DNA of 64,000 nt from Marinomonas sp. MED121 (GTDB taxonomy: Bacteria; Pseudomonadota; Gammaproteobacteria; Pseudomonadales; Marinomonadaceae): NCBI RefSeq assembly GCF_000153025.1, contig NZ_CH672431.1, forward strand, positions 440,865 to 504,864, given 5' to 3'. Below are positions 1 through 8,045 of the stretch, one piece after another. The position numbers and the translations under genes are program-made. Each line of letters opens with the position of its first letter. Within the stretch, counting starts at the first letter, position 1. The notes beneath the pieces were generated by a model. That model saw only the letters and a list, made by a program, of their open reading frames with translations, searched no databases and was not told the origin of the DNA.

Positions 1-225
1 CCTAAAATCAGTATAAGAAAGTTAAAGAGCAAACTCAAACAATGCATATTTTGCATGAGTCACATTGATAACGGCATTGGATTCAAGCAAATGGCTAGCT
101 TAATGTTAAGTGAAACGCAGAGGGTAAGTCAGCGTTTCTGATAAAGAATCCAAATGAAATCAGCAGTTAGGATCATTTGCCTTACCCTCTTCGTTCACAG
201 CGAAACTTATTAGACGAGGTTAATA

Positions 226-1260
226 ATGATCAAAATAAAAACAATATTATCAGCGATTACAAGTGTCACGCTTCTTACAGGAATGGGTGCCACTGCTCCT
301 GTGTTTGCTGACACCCTTGATGACGTCAAAAAACGAGGCTTTCTTCGTTGCGGGACTGGTGAGGCAAAAGCAGGGTTTGCTATGCCTGGCGACAATAACC
401 AATGGCAAGGGATGGAAATCGATTATTGTAAAGCACTCTCTAGTGCTGTTTTTGGAGATGAGACTAAGTTTGAAGTAGTACCTGTTACTTCTAAAGTTCG
501 CTTCACGTCACTAACATCACGCGAAATTGATGTACTAGTCAAAGGCACAACCTGGACTTATTCTCGAGATGCAAAACTCGGTGTCGATTTTGCTGCCTAT
601 TGGTTCTTTGATGGACAAGGCTTTTTAATCAAAAAGGAACTTGGCGTTACATCTGCAAAACAACTTAATGGTGCAACAATTTGCATTTCCCCTGGCACCA
701 CATCAGAAAAAAATGTCGCCGACTTTTTTAGAACTTATGACATGAAGTACAAGCCAGTTGTCATTAAGGCAGGCCCTGAAACCCTTGATGCATTACAAAA
801 AGGTCGCTGTGATGTGATAACCAATGACCTTTCTGCGCTTGCTTCTGATCGACAGAAGTTCACAAACCCAGATGACTTTGTTGTATTGCAAGACAATATT
901 GCAAAAGAACCTCTTTCCCTTTACGTACGTCAAAATGATAGCCGTTGGAAAGATGTCATCACTTGGACCCGTAATGCACTTGTGGAAGCAGAAGAGCTAG
1001 GGATAACACAAGAAAATGTAGGGCAGCATGCTAAACACCCGATTGACCCAAGAGTAGCCCGTCTATTAGGTGCAAAAGGAGCCTATGGAGAAATGCTAGG
1101 TTTACCGAATACTTGGGCTCACGATGCTATTAGTGCGGTAGGTAATTATGGTGAGATATTTGAACGAAATGTTGGCGAACAAACTCGTATGGGTTTAACA
1201 AGAAACCTCAATCAACAATGGTATGACGGCGGTCTTGTTTTCGCACCTCCGTTCCGTTAA
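226..1260 (+). CDS. aapJ: General L-amino acid ABC transporter, periplasmic substrate-binding protein
   Basis: This 344-residue protein binds amino acids in the periplasm and delivers them to the AapQMP permease. It starts with a typical Sec signal peptide (basic MIKIK, hydrophobic stretch, cleavage near ...VFA-DT at about residue 29). The mature start, DDVKKRGFLRCGTGEAKAGF, and the length are typical of AapJ/BztA family proteins (SBP_bac_3 fold). The ATG is preceded by a GAGG ribosome site at 216-219. It is the first gene of aapJQMP, separated from aapQ by 83 bp that hold a strong hairpin, as expected for a binding protein made in excess over its permease. The family assignment is firm. The real substrate range (often Glu/Asp/Gln/Asn or broad) cannot be read from sequence; the linked asparaginase hints at Asn/Asp. 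Confidence 0.9.
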   Translation: MIKIKTILSAITSVTLLTGMGATAPVFADTLDDVKKRGFLRCGTGEAKAGFAMPGDNNQWQGMEIDYCKALSSAVFGDETKFEVVPVTSKVRFTSLTSREIDVLVKGTTWTYSRDAKLGVDFAAYWFFDGQGFLIKKELGVTSAKQLNGATICISPGTTSEKNVADFFRTYDMKYKPVVIKAGPETLDALQKGRCDVITNDLSALASDRQKFTNPDDFVVLQDNIAKEPLSLYVRQNDSRWKDVITWTRNALVEAEELGITQENVGQHAKHPIDPRVARLLGAKGAYGEMLGLPNTWAHDAISAVGNYGEIFERNVGEQTRMGLTRNLNQQWYDGGLVFAPPFR

Positions 1261-1279
1261 GCCTTCCACTCATTCAAAG

Positions 1280-1306
1280 GAGCAGTCAAACCACGTTTGT
1301 CTGCTC
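1280..1306 (+). terminator. Hairpin between aapJ and aapQ, likely attenuator or mRNA stabiliser
   Basis: GAGCAG (1280-1285) pairs with CTGCTC (1301-1306), and inside it CAAAC (1287-1291) pairs with GTTTG (1295-1299) around a CAC loop. No real T-tract follows (AATTTACC). A partial terminator or 3' protecting stem that favours aapJ over the permease genes is the likely role; this is inferred. Confidence 0.55.
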
Positions 1307-1343
1307 AATTTACCTAATAACTTAATTTGAGTAGCCCCAAACT

Positions 1344-2495
1344 ATGCTGATGATATTAAGAGATGAACGAAAAAGAGCCATTTTTGACCAAGTGCTTTTT
1401 TTAGTCATTGTTAGTGCTTTCATCTATTACTTAAGCGCCAATTTAATCGAGAACCTTAACCGCTTAGGCATTTCTACTGGCTTTAGCTTCTTATGGCAAG
1501 AAGCTGGTTATCAAATCGGCGGTGCTTTAATCGATTTTGATGATACCGATTCGTATGCCTTAGCTCATATTGTTGGTTTGCTAAACACCCTACTTGCGAC
1601 ATTTCTTATTATTGTTTCAGCCAGCATTCTGGGCTTTATTATTGGTATTCTCAGAATGAGCCCTAACCCTTTGATGACCAACTCTATTCGTTATGTCATT
1701 GAAGTAATTAGAAATATCCCTTCTCTTGTTCATATCGTAATTTGGTTTTCACTTGCGTTACATTTGCCACCAGTGCGCCAAAGCTTTGATATTTACAACA
1801 CAGTATTCATCAGCAATCGAGGGATTTATCTTCCGGATCCAAACTTTGAATCAGGTATGTGGGGGGTTTTATTTCTATTTATTTGCCTGCTCGCATACGC
1901 TTTTTTTCGTAAGCGTAAAGCCCAGCAGTTGATGCGTGAAACAGGTAAATATCAAGCCACCTTTTTATCTAATACTTTAATCATTTGGGGGGGAACTATC
2001 TGTGCTTATCTATTATTTGGTTTACCCATTACTTGGCAGGCTCCAACGCTGTCGGGGTTTGATTTTGATGGTGGCATTACCATTGCACCTGAGCTATTTG
2101 CTATTTGGATTGCTCTTTCCATTTACTTCTCTTCACATGTGGCTGAATTAGTACGAGGTGGTGTTCAATCAGTTTCCAAAGGTCAATTTGAAGCGGCCTC
2201 AGCTTTAGGAGTTAGGTACTCAATTACCATGAAAATGGTAGTGATACCTCAAGCGATGAGAGTCATAGTGCCACCACTTACAAATGTGTATCAAAACATC
2301 CTAAAAACCACCTCATTAGGTGTAGCGATTGGGTACGCAGAAATGACAGCAACAACAGGTGGAACAACGCTAAATCTCACAGGACAAGCCATCGAATGCA
2401 TACTGTTGATGATGGTTAGTTACGGCATTATTAGCCTTATCATTGCCGCTATTATGGACCAAATTAATAAACACGTCGCCATTGTTGAGCGCTAA
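1344..2495 (+). CDS. aapQ: General L-amino acid ABC transporter, permease
   Basis: A 383-residue inner-membrane permease of the HisM/GlnP class. It has an N-terminal hydrophobic helix, a long periplasmic insertion, and a C-terminal BPD_transp_1 domain. The cytoplasmic EAA-loop signature is visible near residues 275-295 (SKGQFEAASALGVRYSITMK), where the AapP ATPase docks. The large N-terminal extension compared with the usual 220-residue polar amino acid permeases is characteristic of AapQ/BztB. It lies 13 bp upstream of aapM, so the two permeases are co-transcribed and probably form the AapQ-AapM heterodimer. Confidence 0.9.
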   Translation: MLMILRDERKRAIFDQVLFLVIVSAFIYYLSANLIENLNRLGISTGFSFLWQEAGYQIGGALIDFDDTDSYALAHIVGLLNTLLATFLIIVSASILGFIIGILRMSPNPLMTNSIRYVIEVIRNIPSLVHIVIWFSLALHLPPVRQSFDIYNTVFISNRGIYLPDPNFESGMWGVLFLFICLLAYAFFRKRKAQQLMRETGKYQATFLSNTLIIWGGTICAYLLFGLPITWQAPTLSGFDFDGGITIAPELFAIWIALSIYFSSHVAELVRGGVQSVSKGQFEAASALGVRYSITMKMVVIPQAMRVIVPPLTNVYQNILKTTSLGVAIGYAEMTATTGGTTLNLTGQAIECILLMMVSYGIISLIIAAIMDQINKHVAIVER

Positions 2496-2508
2496 TAGGA
2501 GATAAAAA

Positions 2509-3624
2509 ATGGCTACACATAAAACACTCAGTAAAGTGAACTTAACACCACCTGAAAGTCGGGCACGTCCCCAAAACAAAATGACCTTGCTCCAAAAAGC
2601 GCGTCAGCGATACTTTTCAAATTTGCTCAATAGCTTTTTAACTCTCAGTGTCATAATCGCTTTTATCTTAATTTTGCCGCCATTATTACAATGGGCTATT
2701 TTCGATGCCGTTTTTATAGGTAGCACCCAAGAAGCTTGTGAAGTCGCTGCAGGTGCTTGTTGGTTACCTATAGCAGCTCGCTTTGACCTATTTGTTTATG
2801 GCTTTTATCCTGAGACGGAAACTTGGCGCGTCAATCTAGTCTTTGCGGCCAGCTTCTTCACCTTAGTTGTCTTAGTATGGCGACGTATCAGTATGAAACT
2901 GAAACTCGTTTATATCGTCGCATTCCTACCCGCTTTAATTTTTGTCTTACTTTACGGCGGTGTATTTGGCCTAGACAGTGTTTCAAGTAACAAGTTTGGT
3001 GGATTAATCATCACTATCTTTCTTGGGTTAATAGGGTCAATTCTTTCTTTACCCTTGGGTATTTTTCTCGCTTTAGGTCGCCGCTCAACACGCCCTGTCA
3101 TTCGTATATTTTGTGTTTCAGTGATCGAGCTATTTCGTGCTATGCCAATGATCACCTGGCTGTTTATGGGCGCGTTAGTGTTACAGCTATTTTTACCTAA
3201 TGGCATGGAAGTCGACAAGATGATACGTGTGGTCTTCATCCTTGTACTTGTCTCTGCGGCAAGTAAAGCAGAGATTATTCGAGCCGGATTACAGGCAATC
3301 CCTGTAGGCCAGTTTGAAGCTTCTGCAGCCTTAGGTGTGGGTTACTGGCGAACAATGTCAATGGTCATTATGCCTCAGGTACTAAAGGTGTCTATTCCCG
3401 CTATGTTGAATTCATTTATCGGTATGTTCAAAGATACCTCTTTGGTTGCCATTATTGGTTTGCTCGATTTCTTATCGGTCGGTATGGCAACCATGAATAG
3501 TGACGAGTGGGGTAAATACGGTATTGAAGTCTATATTTTTGTGGCAATGATTTACTTTGTCATTTTATTTACTATTTCCAGGTTCTCCCTAACTCTGGAA
3601 AAGCAGCTTGAGACTGGTCATTAA
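2509..3624 (+). CDS. aapM: General L-amino acid ABC transporter, permease
   Basis: A 371-residue permease, partner of AapQ. It has an N-terminal cytoplasmic tail, several predicted membrane helices, and a C-terminal BPD_transp_1 domain with the EAA-like loop (PVGQFEASAALGVGYWRTMS, near residue 265-285). Length and the split arrangement (long N-terminal part before the transport domain) fit AapM/BztC. The ATG at 2509 follows an AGGAG-type ribosome site (about 2497-2501) just after the aapQ stop. The nucleotide-binding subunit gene follows immediately. Confidence 0.9.
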   Translation: MATHKTLSKVNLTPPESRARPQNKMTLLQKARQRYFSNLLNSFLTLSVIIAFILILPPLLQWAIFDAVFIGSTQEACEVAAGACWLPIAARFDLFVYGFYPETETWRVNLVFAASFFTLVVLVWRRISMKLKLVYIVAFLPALIFVLLYGGVFGLDSVSSNKFGGLIITIFLGLIGSILSLPLGIFLALGRRSTRPVIRIFCVSVIELFRAMPMITWLFMGALVLQLFLPNGMEVDKMIRVVFILVLVSAASKAEIIRAGLQAIPVGQFEASAALGVGYWRTMSMVIMPQVLKVSIPAMLNSFIGMFKDTSLVAIIGLLDFLSVGMATMNSDEWGKYGIEVYIFVAMIYFVILFTISRFSLTLEKQLETGH

Positions 3625-3652
3625 TTAAGTGCCCTCAGAGGAGAAAAGTATT

Positions 3653-4390
3653 TTGGAATCTATCATTAAAGTAAATAAACTAAACAAGTGGTACGGCGAC
3701 TTTCATGCTCTAGTAGATGTGGAACTTAACGTCTCATTAGGTGAAAAAATCGTCATTTGTGGCCCTTCAGGCTCAGGTAAATCAACCATGATACGTTGCT
3801 TAAATCGCCTAGAAGAGCACCAAGAAGGCTCTATTATTGTCGACGATATTGAGCTAACTCACGATATTAAAAATATTGAAGCTGTCCGCAGTGAAGTAGG
3901 CATGGTTTTCCAACACTTCAATTTATTTCCCCATATGACGGTACTAGAAAATTGTATGTTTGCCCTTCGCTGGGTTCGTAAGATGCCAGAAAAAGAGGCA
4001 AAGGAAGTCGCCATGCAGTTTTTAAAACGTGTTTATATTGATATTCATGCCAATAAGTTCCCTGGACAACTATCTGGAGGTCAGCAACAAAGGGTCGCTA
4101 TTGCTCGGGCACTTTGTATGAAACCAAGAGTCATGTTATTTGACGAACCCACATCTGCATTAGACCCTGAAATGGTTTCTGAGGTGCTTGATACCATGGT
4201 TGAGCTCGCTGAAGAAGGCATGACCATGCTTTGTGTTACTCACGAAATGGGATTTGCCAAGAAGATAGCAGATCGTGTCATTTTTATGGATGCCGGAAGA
4301 ATCGTTGAGGAAGCAGATCCAGATAGTTTTTTTGCTAATCCTCAATCACAACGTGGTAAAGACTTCCTAAGCCAGATACTCCAACACTGA
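3653..4390 (+). CDS. aapP: General L-amino acid ABC transporter, ATP-binding subunit
   Basis: ABC ATPase that energises AapQM. All motifs are present: Walker [11 protein letters not shown]-loop [10 protein letters not shown], signature [15 protein letters not shown], Walker [13 protein letters not shown], switch His in CVTHEMGFA. It belongs to the GlnQ/HisP group. Start choice: a GTG at 3629 would give the longest frame, but a clear ribosome site (AGAGGAGA, 3637-3644) lies inside that extension and points to the TTG at 3653 ([16 protein letters not shown]). That start gives 245 residues, the usual length. It is the last gene of aapJQMP. Confidence 0.9.
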   Translation: MESIIKVNKLNKWYGDFHALVDVELNVSLGEKIVICGPSGSGKSTMIRCLNRLEEHQEGSIIVDDIELTHDIKNIEAVRSEVGMVFQHFNLFPHMTVLENCMFALRWVRKMPEKEAKEVAMQFLKRVYIDIHANKFPGQLSGGQQQRVAIARALCMKPRVMLFDEPTSALDPEMVSEVLDTMVELAEEGMTMLCVTHEMGFAKKIADRVIFMDAGRIVEEADPDSFFANPQSQRGKDFLSQILQH

Positions 4391-4427
4391 TTTCAAAAAC
4401 AGCCTAAAAAAAGCAAGTGATTTGTAC

Positions 4428-4456
4428 CTCCAATTTTTATTGTTTAACAATTGGAG
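4428..4456 (+). terminator. Inverted repeat downstream of aapP
   Basis: CTCCAATT (4428-4435) and AATTGGAG (4449-4456) form an 8-bp stem with a 13-base loop, 38 bp after the aapP stop. There is no T-tract, so it is either a weak/Rho-assisted terminator or a protein-binding site. Confidence 0.4.
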
Positions 4457-4488
4457 TGGATACGCTTATCTCATTTAAATGAATAAAC

Positions 4489-4552
4489 AGGTGATAGCTT
4501 GGTAATCACAGCTCATAAACAGTTATCAATTGAGCTTACTAGCCTATCACCT
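4489..4552 (+). promoter_or_regulatory. Structured leader just upstream of the asparaginase gene
   Basis: An outer stem AGGTGATAG (4489-4497) / CTATCACCT (4544-4552) encloses an inner stem AGCTCA (4510-4515) / TGAGCT (4531-4536). The structure ends about 10 bases before the ribosome site (CCGAGG, 4562-4567) of the gene at 4575. A regulatory role, either RNA structure or operator, is inferred from position only. Confidence 0.4.
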
Positions 4553-4574
4553 CTAAATAAAACCGAGGAAAATC

Positions 4575-5594
4575 ATGAACAAACTATATGAGCTTTTCAC
4601 TGAAGTGACTCGCGGAGATACCGTTGAAAGCCGCCATTTTGGGGCCGCTGTTGTTTGTGACTATAAAGGAAATATTCTTCACCAATGGGGTGATATTGAC
4701 CAATTAGTCTTCCCACGCTCAGCACTTAAACCCATACAAGCAATTGGCTTGGTCGAAAGTGGTGCCAGTAGCCAGTATGAGCTTAGCGATGCAGAAATCG
4801 CCCTAGCCTGTGCTTCTCATCTAGGTGAAGATATCCATGTTGACGTAGTAAGAGAATGGCTTGACCGCCTTGGTCTCAATCAAGATCATCTAGCATGTGG
4901 CTCTCAACTACCTTCACACACAGAAAGTGCTCATAAGTTATTGGCGCAAGATCAGAGCCCGTGTCGAATACATCATAACTGCTCAGGAAAACATGCGGGA
5001 TTTCTTACAACCGCGCAATATCTAAAGCAACCGGTAGAGAATTACCATCAACTCGATCACCCGGTTCAAAAGCTTTCCTTTGAGATTATTGCCGATCTTA
5101 CACAGCTCGACCCGCATAACCACCCTATCGGAGTAGATGGATGTGGCTTTCCAGCCATAACACTTCCACTGAAAAGCCTTGGTACTGCTATGGCTCGTTT
5201 TGCCAATCCAGTAGATTTATCTGATGATCGTGCTAAAGCAATTAAAAGAATACACAAGGCGTTAGCACAAGCGCCCCTCTATATCGCAGGTCATGGTTCA
5301 ACAGCGAGTGAATTAATCGAGGTCACTCAAGGTACAGTACTCGCTAAGAATGGCGCAGAAGGTGTTTTTGTTGCCGCTTTACCAGAACAAGGCTTGGGAG
5401 TTGCACTAAAAATTTCCGACGGCAACCCTAGAGGCCGCAGTGTGGCCTTGCTTGCTATTTTAGATCAGCTAGGTGTCTTGTCTGATTCACATAAACAGCA
5501 ACTGCAAGAGCATATCAAACCAGACGTTTTAAATTCTCGAAACGAAAAAGTAGGGGAAATTCGCCCAGCGGCCCCGCTAATGAGTAAAAAATAA
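4575..5594 (+). CDS. Asparaginase, Rhizobium etli type (class 3, PF06089)
   Basis: A 339-residue amidohydrolase expected to convert L-asparagine to aspartate and ammonia. It is not of the E. coli AnsA/AnsB fold. Landmarks of the R. etli ReAV family line up: Ser49-x-x-Lys52 (PRSALKPIQ), Ser81 (ACASHLGE), and the metal-ligand set Cys136-x-x-Lys139 (NCSGKHAG) plus Cys190 (DGCGFP), each one residue off the ReAV positions as I remember them. There is no signal peptide, so it is cytoplasmic. It sits 11 bp upstream of a P1 aminopeptidase and downstream of an amino-acid importer, suggesting joint use in amino-acid or peptide catabolism. Confidence 0.85.
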   Translation: MNKLYELFTEVTRGDTVESRHFGAAVVCDYKGNILHQWGDIDQLVFPRSALKPIQAIGLVESGASSQYELSDAEIALACASHLGEDIHVDVVREWLDRLGLNQDHLACGSQLPSHTESAHKLLAQDQSPCRIHHNCSGKHAGFLTTAQYLKQPVENYHQLDHPVQKLSFEIIADLTQLDPHNHPIGVDGCGFPAITLPLKSLGTAMARFANPVDLSDDRAKAIKRIHKALAQAPLYIAGHGSTASELIEVTQGTVLAKNGAEGVFVAALPEQGLGVALKISDGNPRGRSVALLAILDQLGVLSDSHKQQLQEHIKPDVLNSRNEKVGEIRPAAPLMSKK

Positions 5595-5605
5595 GGTCTG
5601 CCACT

Positions 5606-6658
5606 ATGCTAGAACAAAAACGTATCCGCGATTTTGGTATCACCATAGGTGAGATGGAGCCAGGTGCTAAAAACTCAATTACAGATATTGAAGGCATTAA
5701 GGTGGGACACACAACAGTGTCCCATGGGTCAGCTCAAACGGGTGTAACAGCAATTTTTCCCCAGGATAGAAACCTTTTCCAAAATAAAATAACCGCTGCG
5801 GTTCATGTTATCAATGGCTTTGGAAAATCGATGGGGCTAATGCAAGTTGAGGAAATGGGGGTTATTGAAACCCCTATTCTACTCACAAATACCTTAAGCA
5901 TAGGAGTCGCCAGTAATGTACTTATTCAGTATATGCTCGATCAAAATAAGGATATCGGCGATACAACCAGTACGGTTAATCCTATGGTCTTTGAATGCAA
6001 TGATGCCTATCTGAATGACATTCGGGGTAGTCATATCAAACCAGAACATGTCATGAATGCACTCAATAACGCTGATTCAGACTTTAAAGAAGGCTCTGTT
6101 GGCGCAGCTACTGGCATGTCTTGCTATAAGCTAAAAGGCGGTATTGGCACGGCTTCACGACGCATAAAACTGGGTGAAGAAGAAGGTCATCTAGGTGCTT
6201 TAGTGATGACAAATATGGGACAAAAACGCGACTTAACAATCGCAGGAAAGCAGATTGGACAAGACATCATTAATACTGATGGTGATGATAAACAGCCAGA
6301 TGAAGGCTCGATTATTATTATTCTCGCCACAGACTTACCTTTAACCGAACGGCAATTAAAACGAGTTGCAAAAAGGGCCATCCTTGGCTTAAGTAGAACA
6401 GGCTCTTATATAGGTAACGGTAGCGGTGAAGTGGTGTTAGCTTTCACCACAAAAAATTCAGTTTCCCATTACAAACAGGCCACAATAGAGAGTTTTAATC
6501 GTATTCATGAAAAAGAGCTGGATCTTTTATTTAGAGCAGCAGCAGAGTCAACAGAAGAAGCCATTCTTAACTCTATGATTACCGCCAAAAGGACAACAGG
6601 ACGTCATGGTCATACAAGAAGTTCACTAACAGAATTTGCCCACTTGTTTGACAACTAA
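5606..6658 (+). CDS. P1 family peptidase (DmpA/BapA-like N-terminal nucleophile aminopeptidase)
   Basis: A 350-residue self-processing aminopeptidase of the DmpA/BapA family, which releases N-terminal residues, often D-amino acids or beta-amino acids, from short peptides and amides. The N-terminal block (GxKNSITDIEGIKVGHTTV) is typical. The cleavage site is visible as NG-SGEVVLAF: Ser273 would become the N-terminal nucleophile after autoproteolysis after Gly272. No signal peptide is seen. It is co-transcribed with the upstream asparaginase (11-bp gap) and followed by a terminator. Substrate specificity cannot be inferred. Confidence 0.85.
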   Translation: MLEQKRIRDFGITIGEMEPGAKNSITDIEGIKVGHTTVSHGSAQTGVTAIFPQDRNLFQNKITAAVHVINGFGKSMGLMQVEEMGVIETPILLTNTLSIGVASNVLIQYMLDQNKDIGDTTSTVNPMVFECNDAYLNDIRGSHIKPEHVMNALNNADSDFKEGSVGAATGMSCYKLKGGIGTASRRIKLGEEEGHLGALVMTNMGQKRDLTIAGKQIGQDIINTDGDDKQPDEGSIIIILATDLPLTERQLKRVAKRAILGLSRTGSYIGNGSGEVVLAFTTKNSVSHYKQATIESFNRIHEKELDLLFRAAAESTEEAILNSMITAKRTTGRHGHTRSSLTEFAHLFDN

Positions 6659-6748
6659 AGAGTAAAACTTAGATGACTTTAAAGGCCAATACACAGGTAT
6701 TTACTCACTCCAAAACCCTATGAACTAATCTATCCCTTTTAAGCCCTT

Positions 6749-6794
6749 GCGTACGGTGAAAATCCCACACAACTTTAATGCCGTACGCTTTTTT
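6749..6794 (+). terminator. Rho-independent terminator of the asparaginase-peptidase operon
   Basis: GCGTACGG (6749-6756) pairs with CCGTACGC (6781-6788), followed by six T (6789-6794). The loop of 24 bases is long. It lies 90 bp after the peptidase stop. Confidence 0.65.
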
Positions 6795-6869
6795 AATAAA
6801 GCTTAGCCTCTTCCTTATACTGTCATGGCGATAACAAATAATGCGACGCCTAAAAGGCGTAAATTAAAC

Positions 6870-6901
6870 AAAAAAGGCCAGCTATAAAAGCTGGCCTTTT
6901 T
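6870..6901 (-). terminator. Terminator of tRNA-Phe copy 1
   Basis: A-rich / GGCCAGC stem with GCTGGCC and a T5 tract on the minus strand, immediately 3' of the tRNA at 6908-6983. Confidence 0.8.
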
Positions 6902-6907
6902 AAATGA

Positions 6908-6983
6908 TGGTGCCCTGACGCGGAATCGAACCACGGACACGAGGATTTTCAATCCTCTGCTCTACCGACTGAGCTATCAGGGC
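6908..6983 (-). tRNA. tRNA-Phe (GAA), copy 1
   Basis: A 76-nt cloverleaf on the minus strand. The acceptor stem is GCCCTGA/TCAGGGC, the D-loop contains AGCTCAGTCGGTAGAGC, the anticodon loop TTGAAAA gives anticodon GAA, the T-loop is GGTTCGATTCC, and CCA is encoded (6908-6910). A -10 box TATAAT lies at 6995-7000 (minus), with no good -35. A terminator follows directly. The sequence is identical to the copy at 7323-7398. Confidence 0.97.
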
Positions 6984-7208
6984 AATCGCGAAGCATTATA
7001 TAGGATAAGTTATTGAATCGCTAACTTATTTTCAGGATCTTATTTAAGATGAAGCGCTGCTTCAAAATAAAGAGTCAGGCATTTCTGTCCGTGCACCAGA
7101 CTGAATTTTAAAAGCGTTCATTTTTTATACAAACCAAAGATAAAAGCAAATGCAGCACTGCTAATCATAATCAAAACACCAATTCATAAGATCAGAAAGC
7201 CAGATAAT

Positions 7209-7245
7209 AAAAAAGCCCCACAGACCAAGGCCTATGGGGCTTTTT
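7209..7245. terminator. Second, bidirectional terminator-like hairpin between the tRNA genes
   Basis: A6-GCCCCA (7209-7220) pairs with TGGGGC-T5 (7235-7245). It could be a backup for the tRNA copy 2 transcript on the minus strand, or end an unseen plus-strand transcript; no gene that it must serve is visible. Confidence 0.7.
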
Positions 7246-7282
7246 GCTTTTGCAAATTGCTCTATTTGCGAAAGACTGAACG

Positions 7283-7313
7283 AAAAAAGGTCAGCTTTAA
7301 AGCTGACCTTTTT
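7283..7313 (-). terminator. Terminator of tRNA-Phe copy 2
   Basis: Near-perfect palindrome, A5-GGTCAGCTTT / AAAGCTGACC-T5, directly 3' of the tRNA at 7323-7398. Confidence 0.85.
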
Positions 7314-7322
7314 CGGAAATAA

Positions 7323-7398
7323 TGGTGCCCTGACGCGGAATCGAACCACGGACACGAGGATTTTCAATCCTCTGCTCTACCGACTGAGCTATCAGGGC
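7323..7398 (-). tRNA. tRNA-Phe (GAA), copy 2
   Basis: A 76-nt tRNA identical to the copy at 6908-6983, with anticodon GAA and encoded CCA (7323-7325). It has its own strong promoter at 7410-7437 and its own terminator. Confidence 0.97.
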
Positions 7399-7409
7399 AA
7401 GTGCGGCGT

Positions 7410-7437
7410 ATTATATATGAGAAGCAGAAGCCGTCAA
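7410..7437 (-). promoter_or_regulatory. Sigma-70 promoter of tRNA-Phe copy 2
   Basis: On the minus strand, -35 TTGACG (7432-7437), a 16-bp spacer, and -10 TATAAT (7410-7415), ending 11 bp before the mature tRNA 5' end. Confidence 0.8.
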
Positions 7438-7529
7438 CCACTTTTTAAATTAATTTTGATTTTTTTAACAATGACTTAGCTAGGGTAATAATTCTGATAA
7501 AATGATCCGCATATAAAGAGGCCCGATTT

Positions 7530-8003
7530 ATGCTTAATATCGTTTTATACCAACCAGAAATTCCACCCAATACAGGCAATGTGATTCGCCTGTGCGCCAA
7601 TACAGGCTATAAACTTCACTTAATCGAACCTTTAGGGTTTGATTTAGACGAAAAGAAAGTCCGTCGCGCTGGCTTAGATTATCATGAGCTTGCCCGTGTA
7701 AAGCGCCATAAAGACTGGCAAGCTTTTGTCGACTCGCAAGAGATTGGCAAGGTCTATGCGTTAACAACGAAAGGCAGCAAGGTTCCAAGCGAGGCTAAAT
7801 TTGAAGCCAATGATGTTTTGGTGTTTGGCCCTGAAACCCGTGGCTTACCCATAGAGTTTATTGAAGCCTTGCCTGCAGAACAAAGACTTAGGTTACCAAT
7901 GCAACCTAATAGTCGTAGCTTAAACCTATCAAATACAGTTGCTATCATGGTGTATGAATCTTGGCGTCAGCTAGATTATGCAATGCCTTTAGAGGCTGAA
8001 TAA
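7530..8003 (+). CDS. trmL: tRNA (cytidine/uridine(34)-2'-O)-methyltransferase
   Basis: A 157-residue SPOUT-class enzyme that 2'-O-methylates the wobble nucleotide of tRNA-Leu isoacceptors using S-adenosylmethionine. Family hallmarks: N-terminal [21 protein letters not shown], and the knotted C-terminal region with [10 protein letters not shown] and [24 protein letters not shown]. The length matches E. coli TrmL (YibK) exactly. A GAGG ribosome site lies a few bases before the ATG. It is monocistronic or loosely linked with the channel gene 42 bp downstream. Confidence 0.95.
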   Translation: MLNIVLYQPEIPPNTGNVIRLCANTGYKLHLIEPLGFDLDEKKVRRAGLDYHELARVKRHKDWQAFVDSQEIGKVYALTTKGSKVPSEAKFEANDVLVFGPETRGLPIEFIEALPAEQRLRLPMQPNSRSLNLSNTVAIMVYESWRQLDYAMPLEAE

Positions 8004-8045
8004 ACCTTAAGATTGAGTAATCAGTGAGAAGGGTGGTTCACTAAG

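Larger units (their letters stand above)
6984..7322. other. Spacer between the two tRNA-Phe genes
   Basis: This 339-bp spacer holds the copy 1 promoter, the copy 2 terminator and an extra bidirectional terminator (7209-7245). Open frames across it overlap the tRNA or terminators and have no ribosome site, so no protein gene is called. A short hairpin GAAGC-GCT-GCTTC sits at about 7051-7063. Confidence 0.6.

Noticed and set aside
1-225. Possible regulatory sites upstream of aapJ
   Set aside because: I looked for a sigma-54 promoter and inverted repeats; nothing reached a convincing match.
3629-3652. GTG at 3629 as start for aapP
   Set aside because: No ribosome site ahead, and the strong AGAGGAGA falls inside the extension; TTG 3653 fits the family length.
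7161-7479. Frames across the tRNA-Phe copy 2 region on both strands
   Set aside because: They run through a tRNA and a terminator and cannot be real protein genes.
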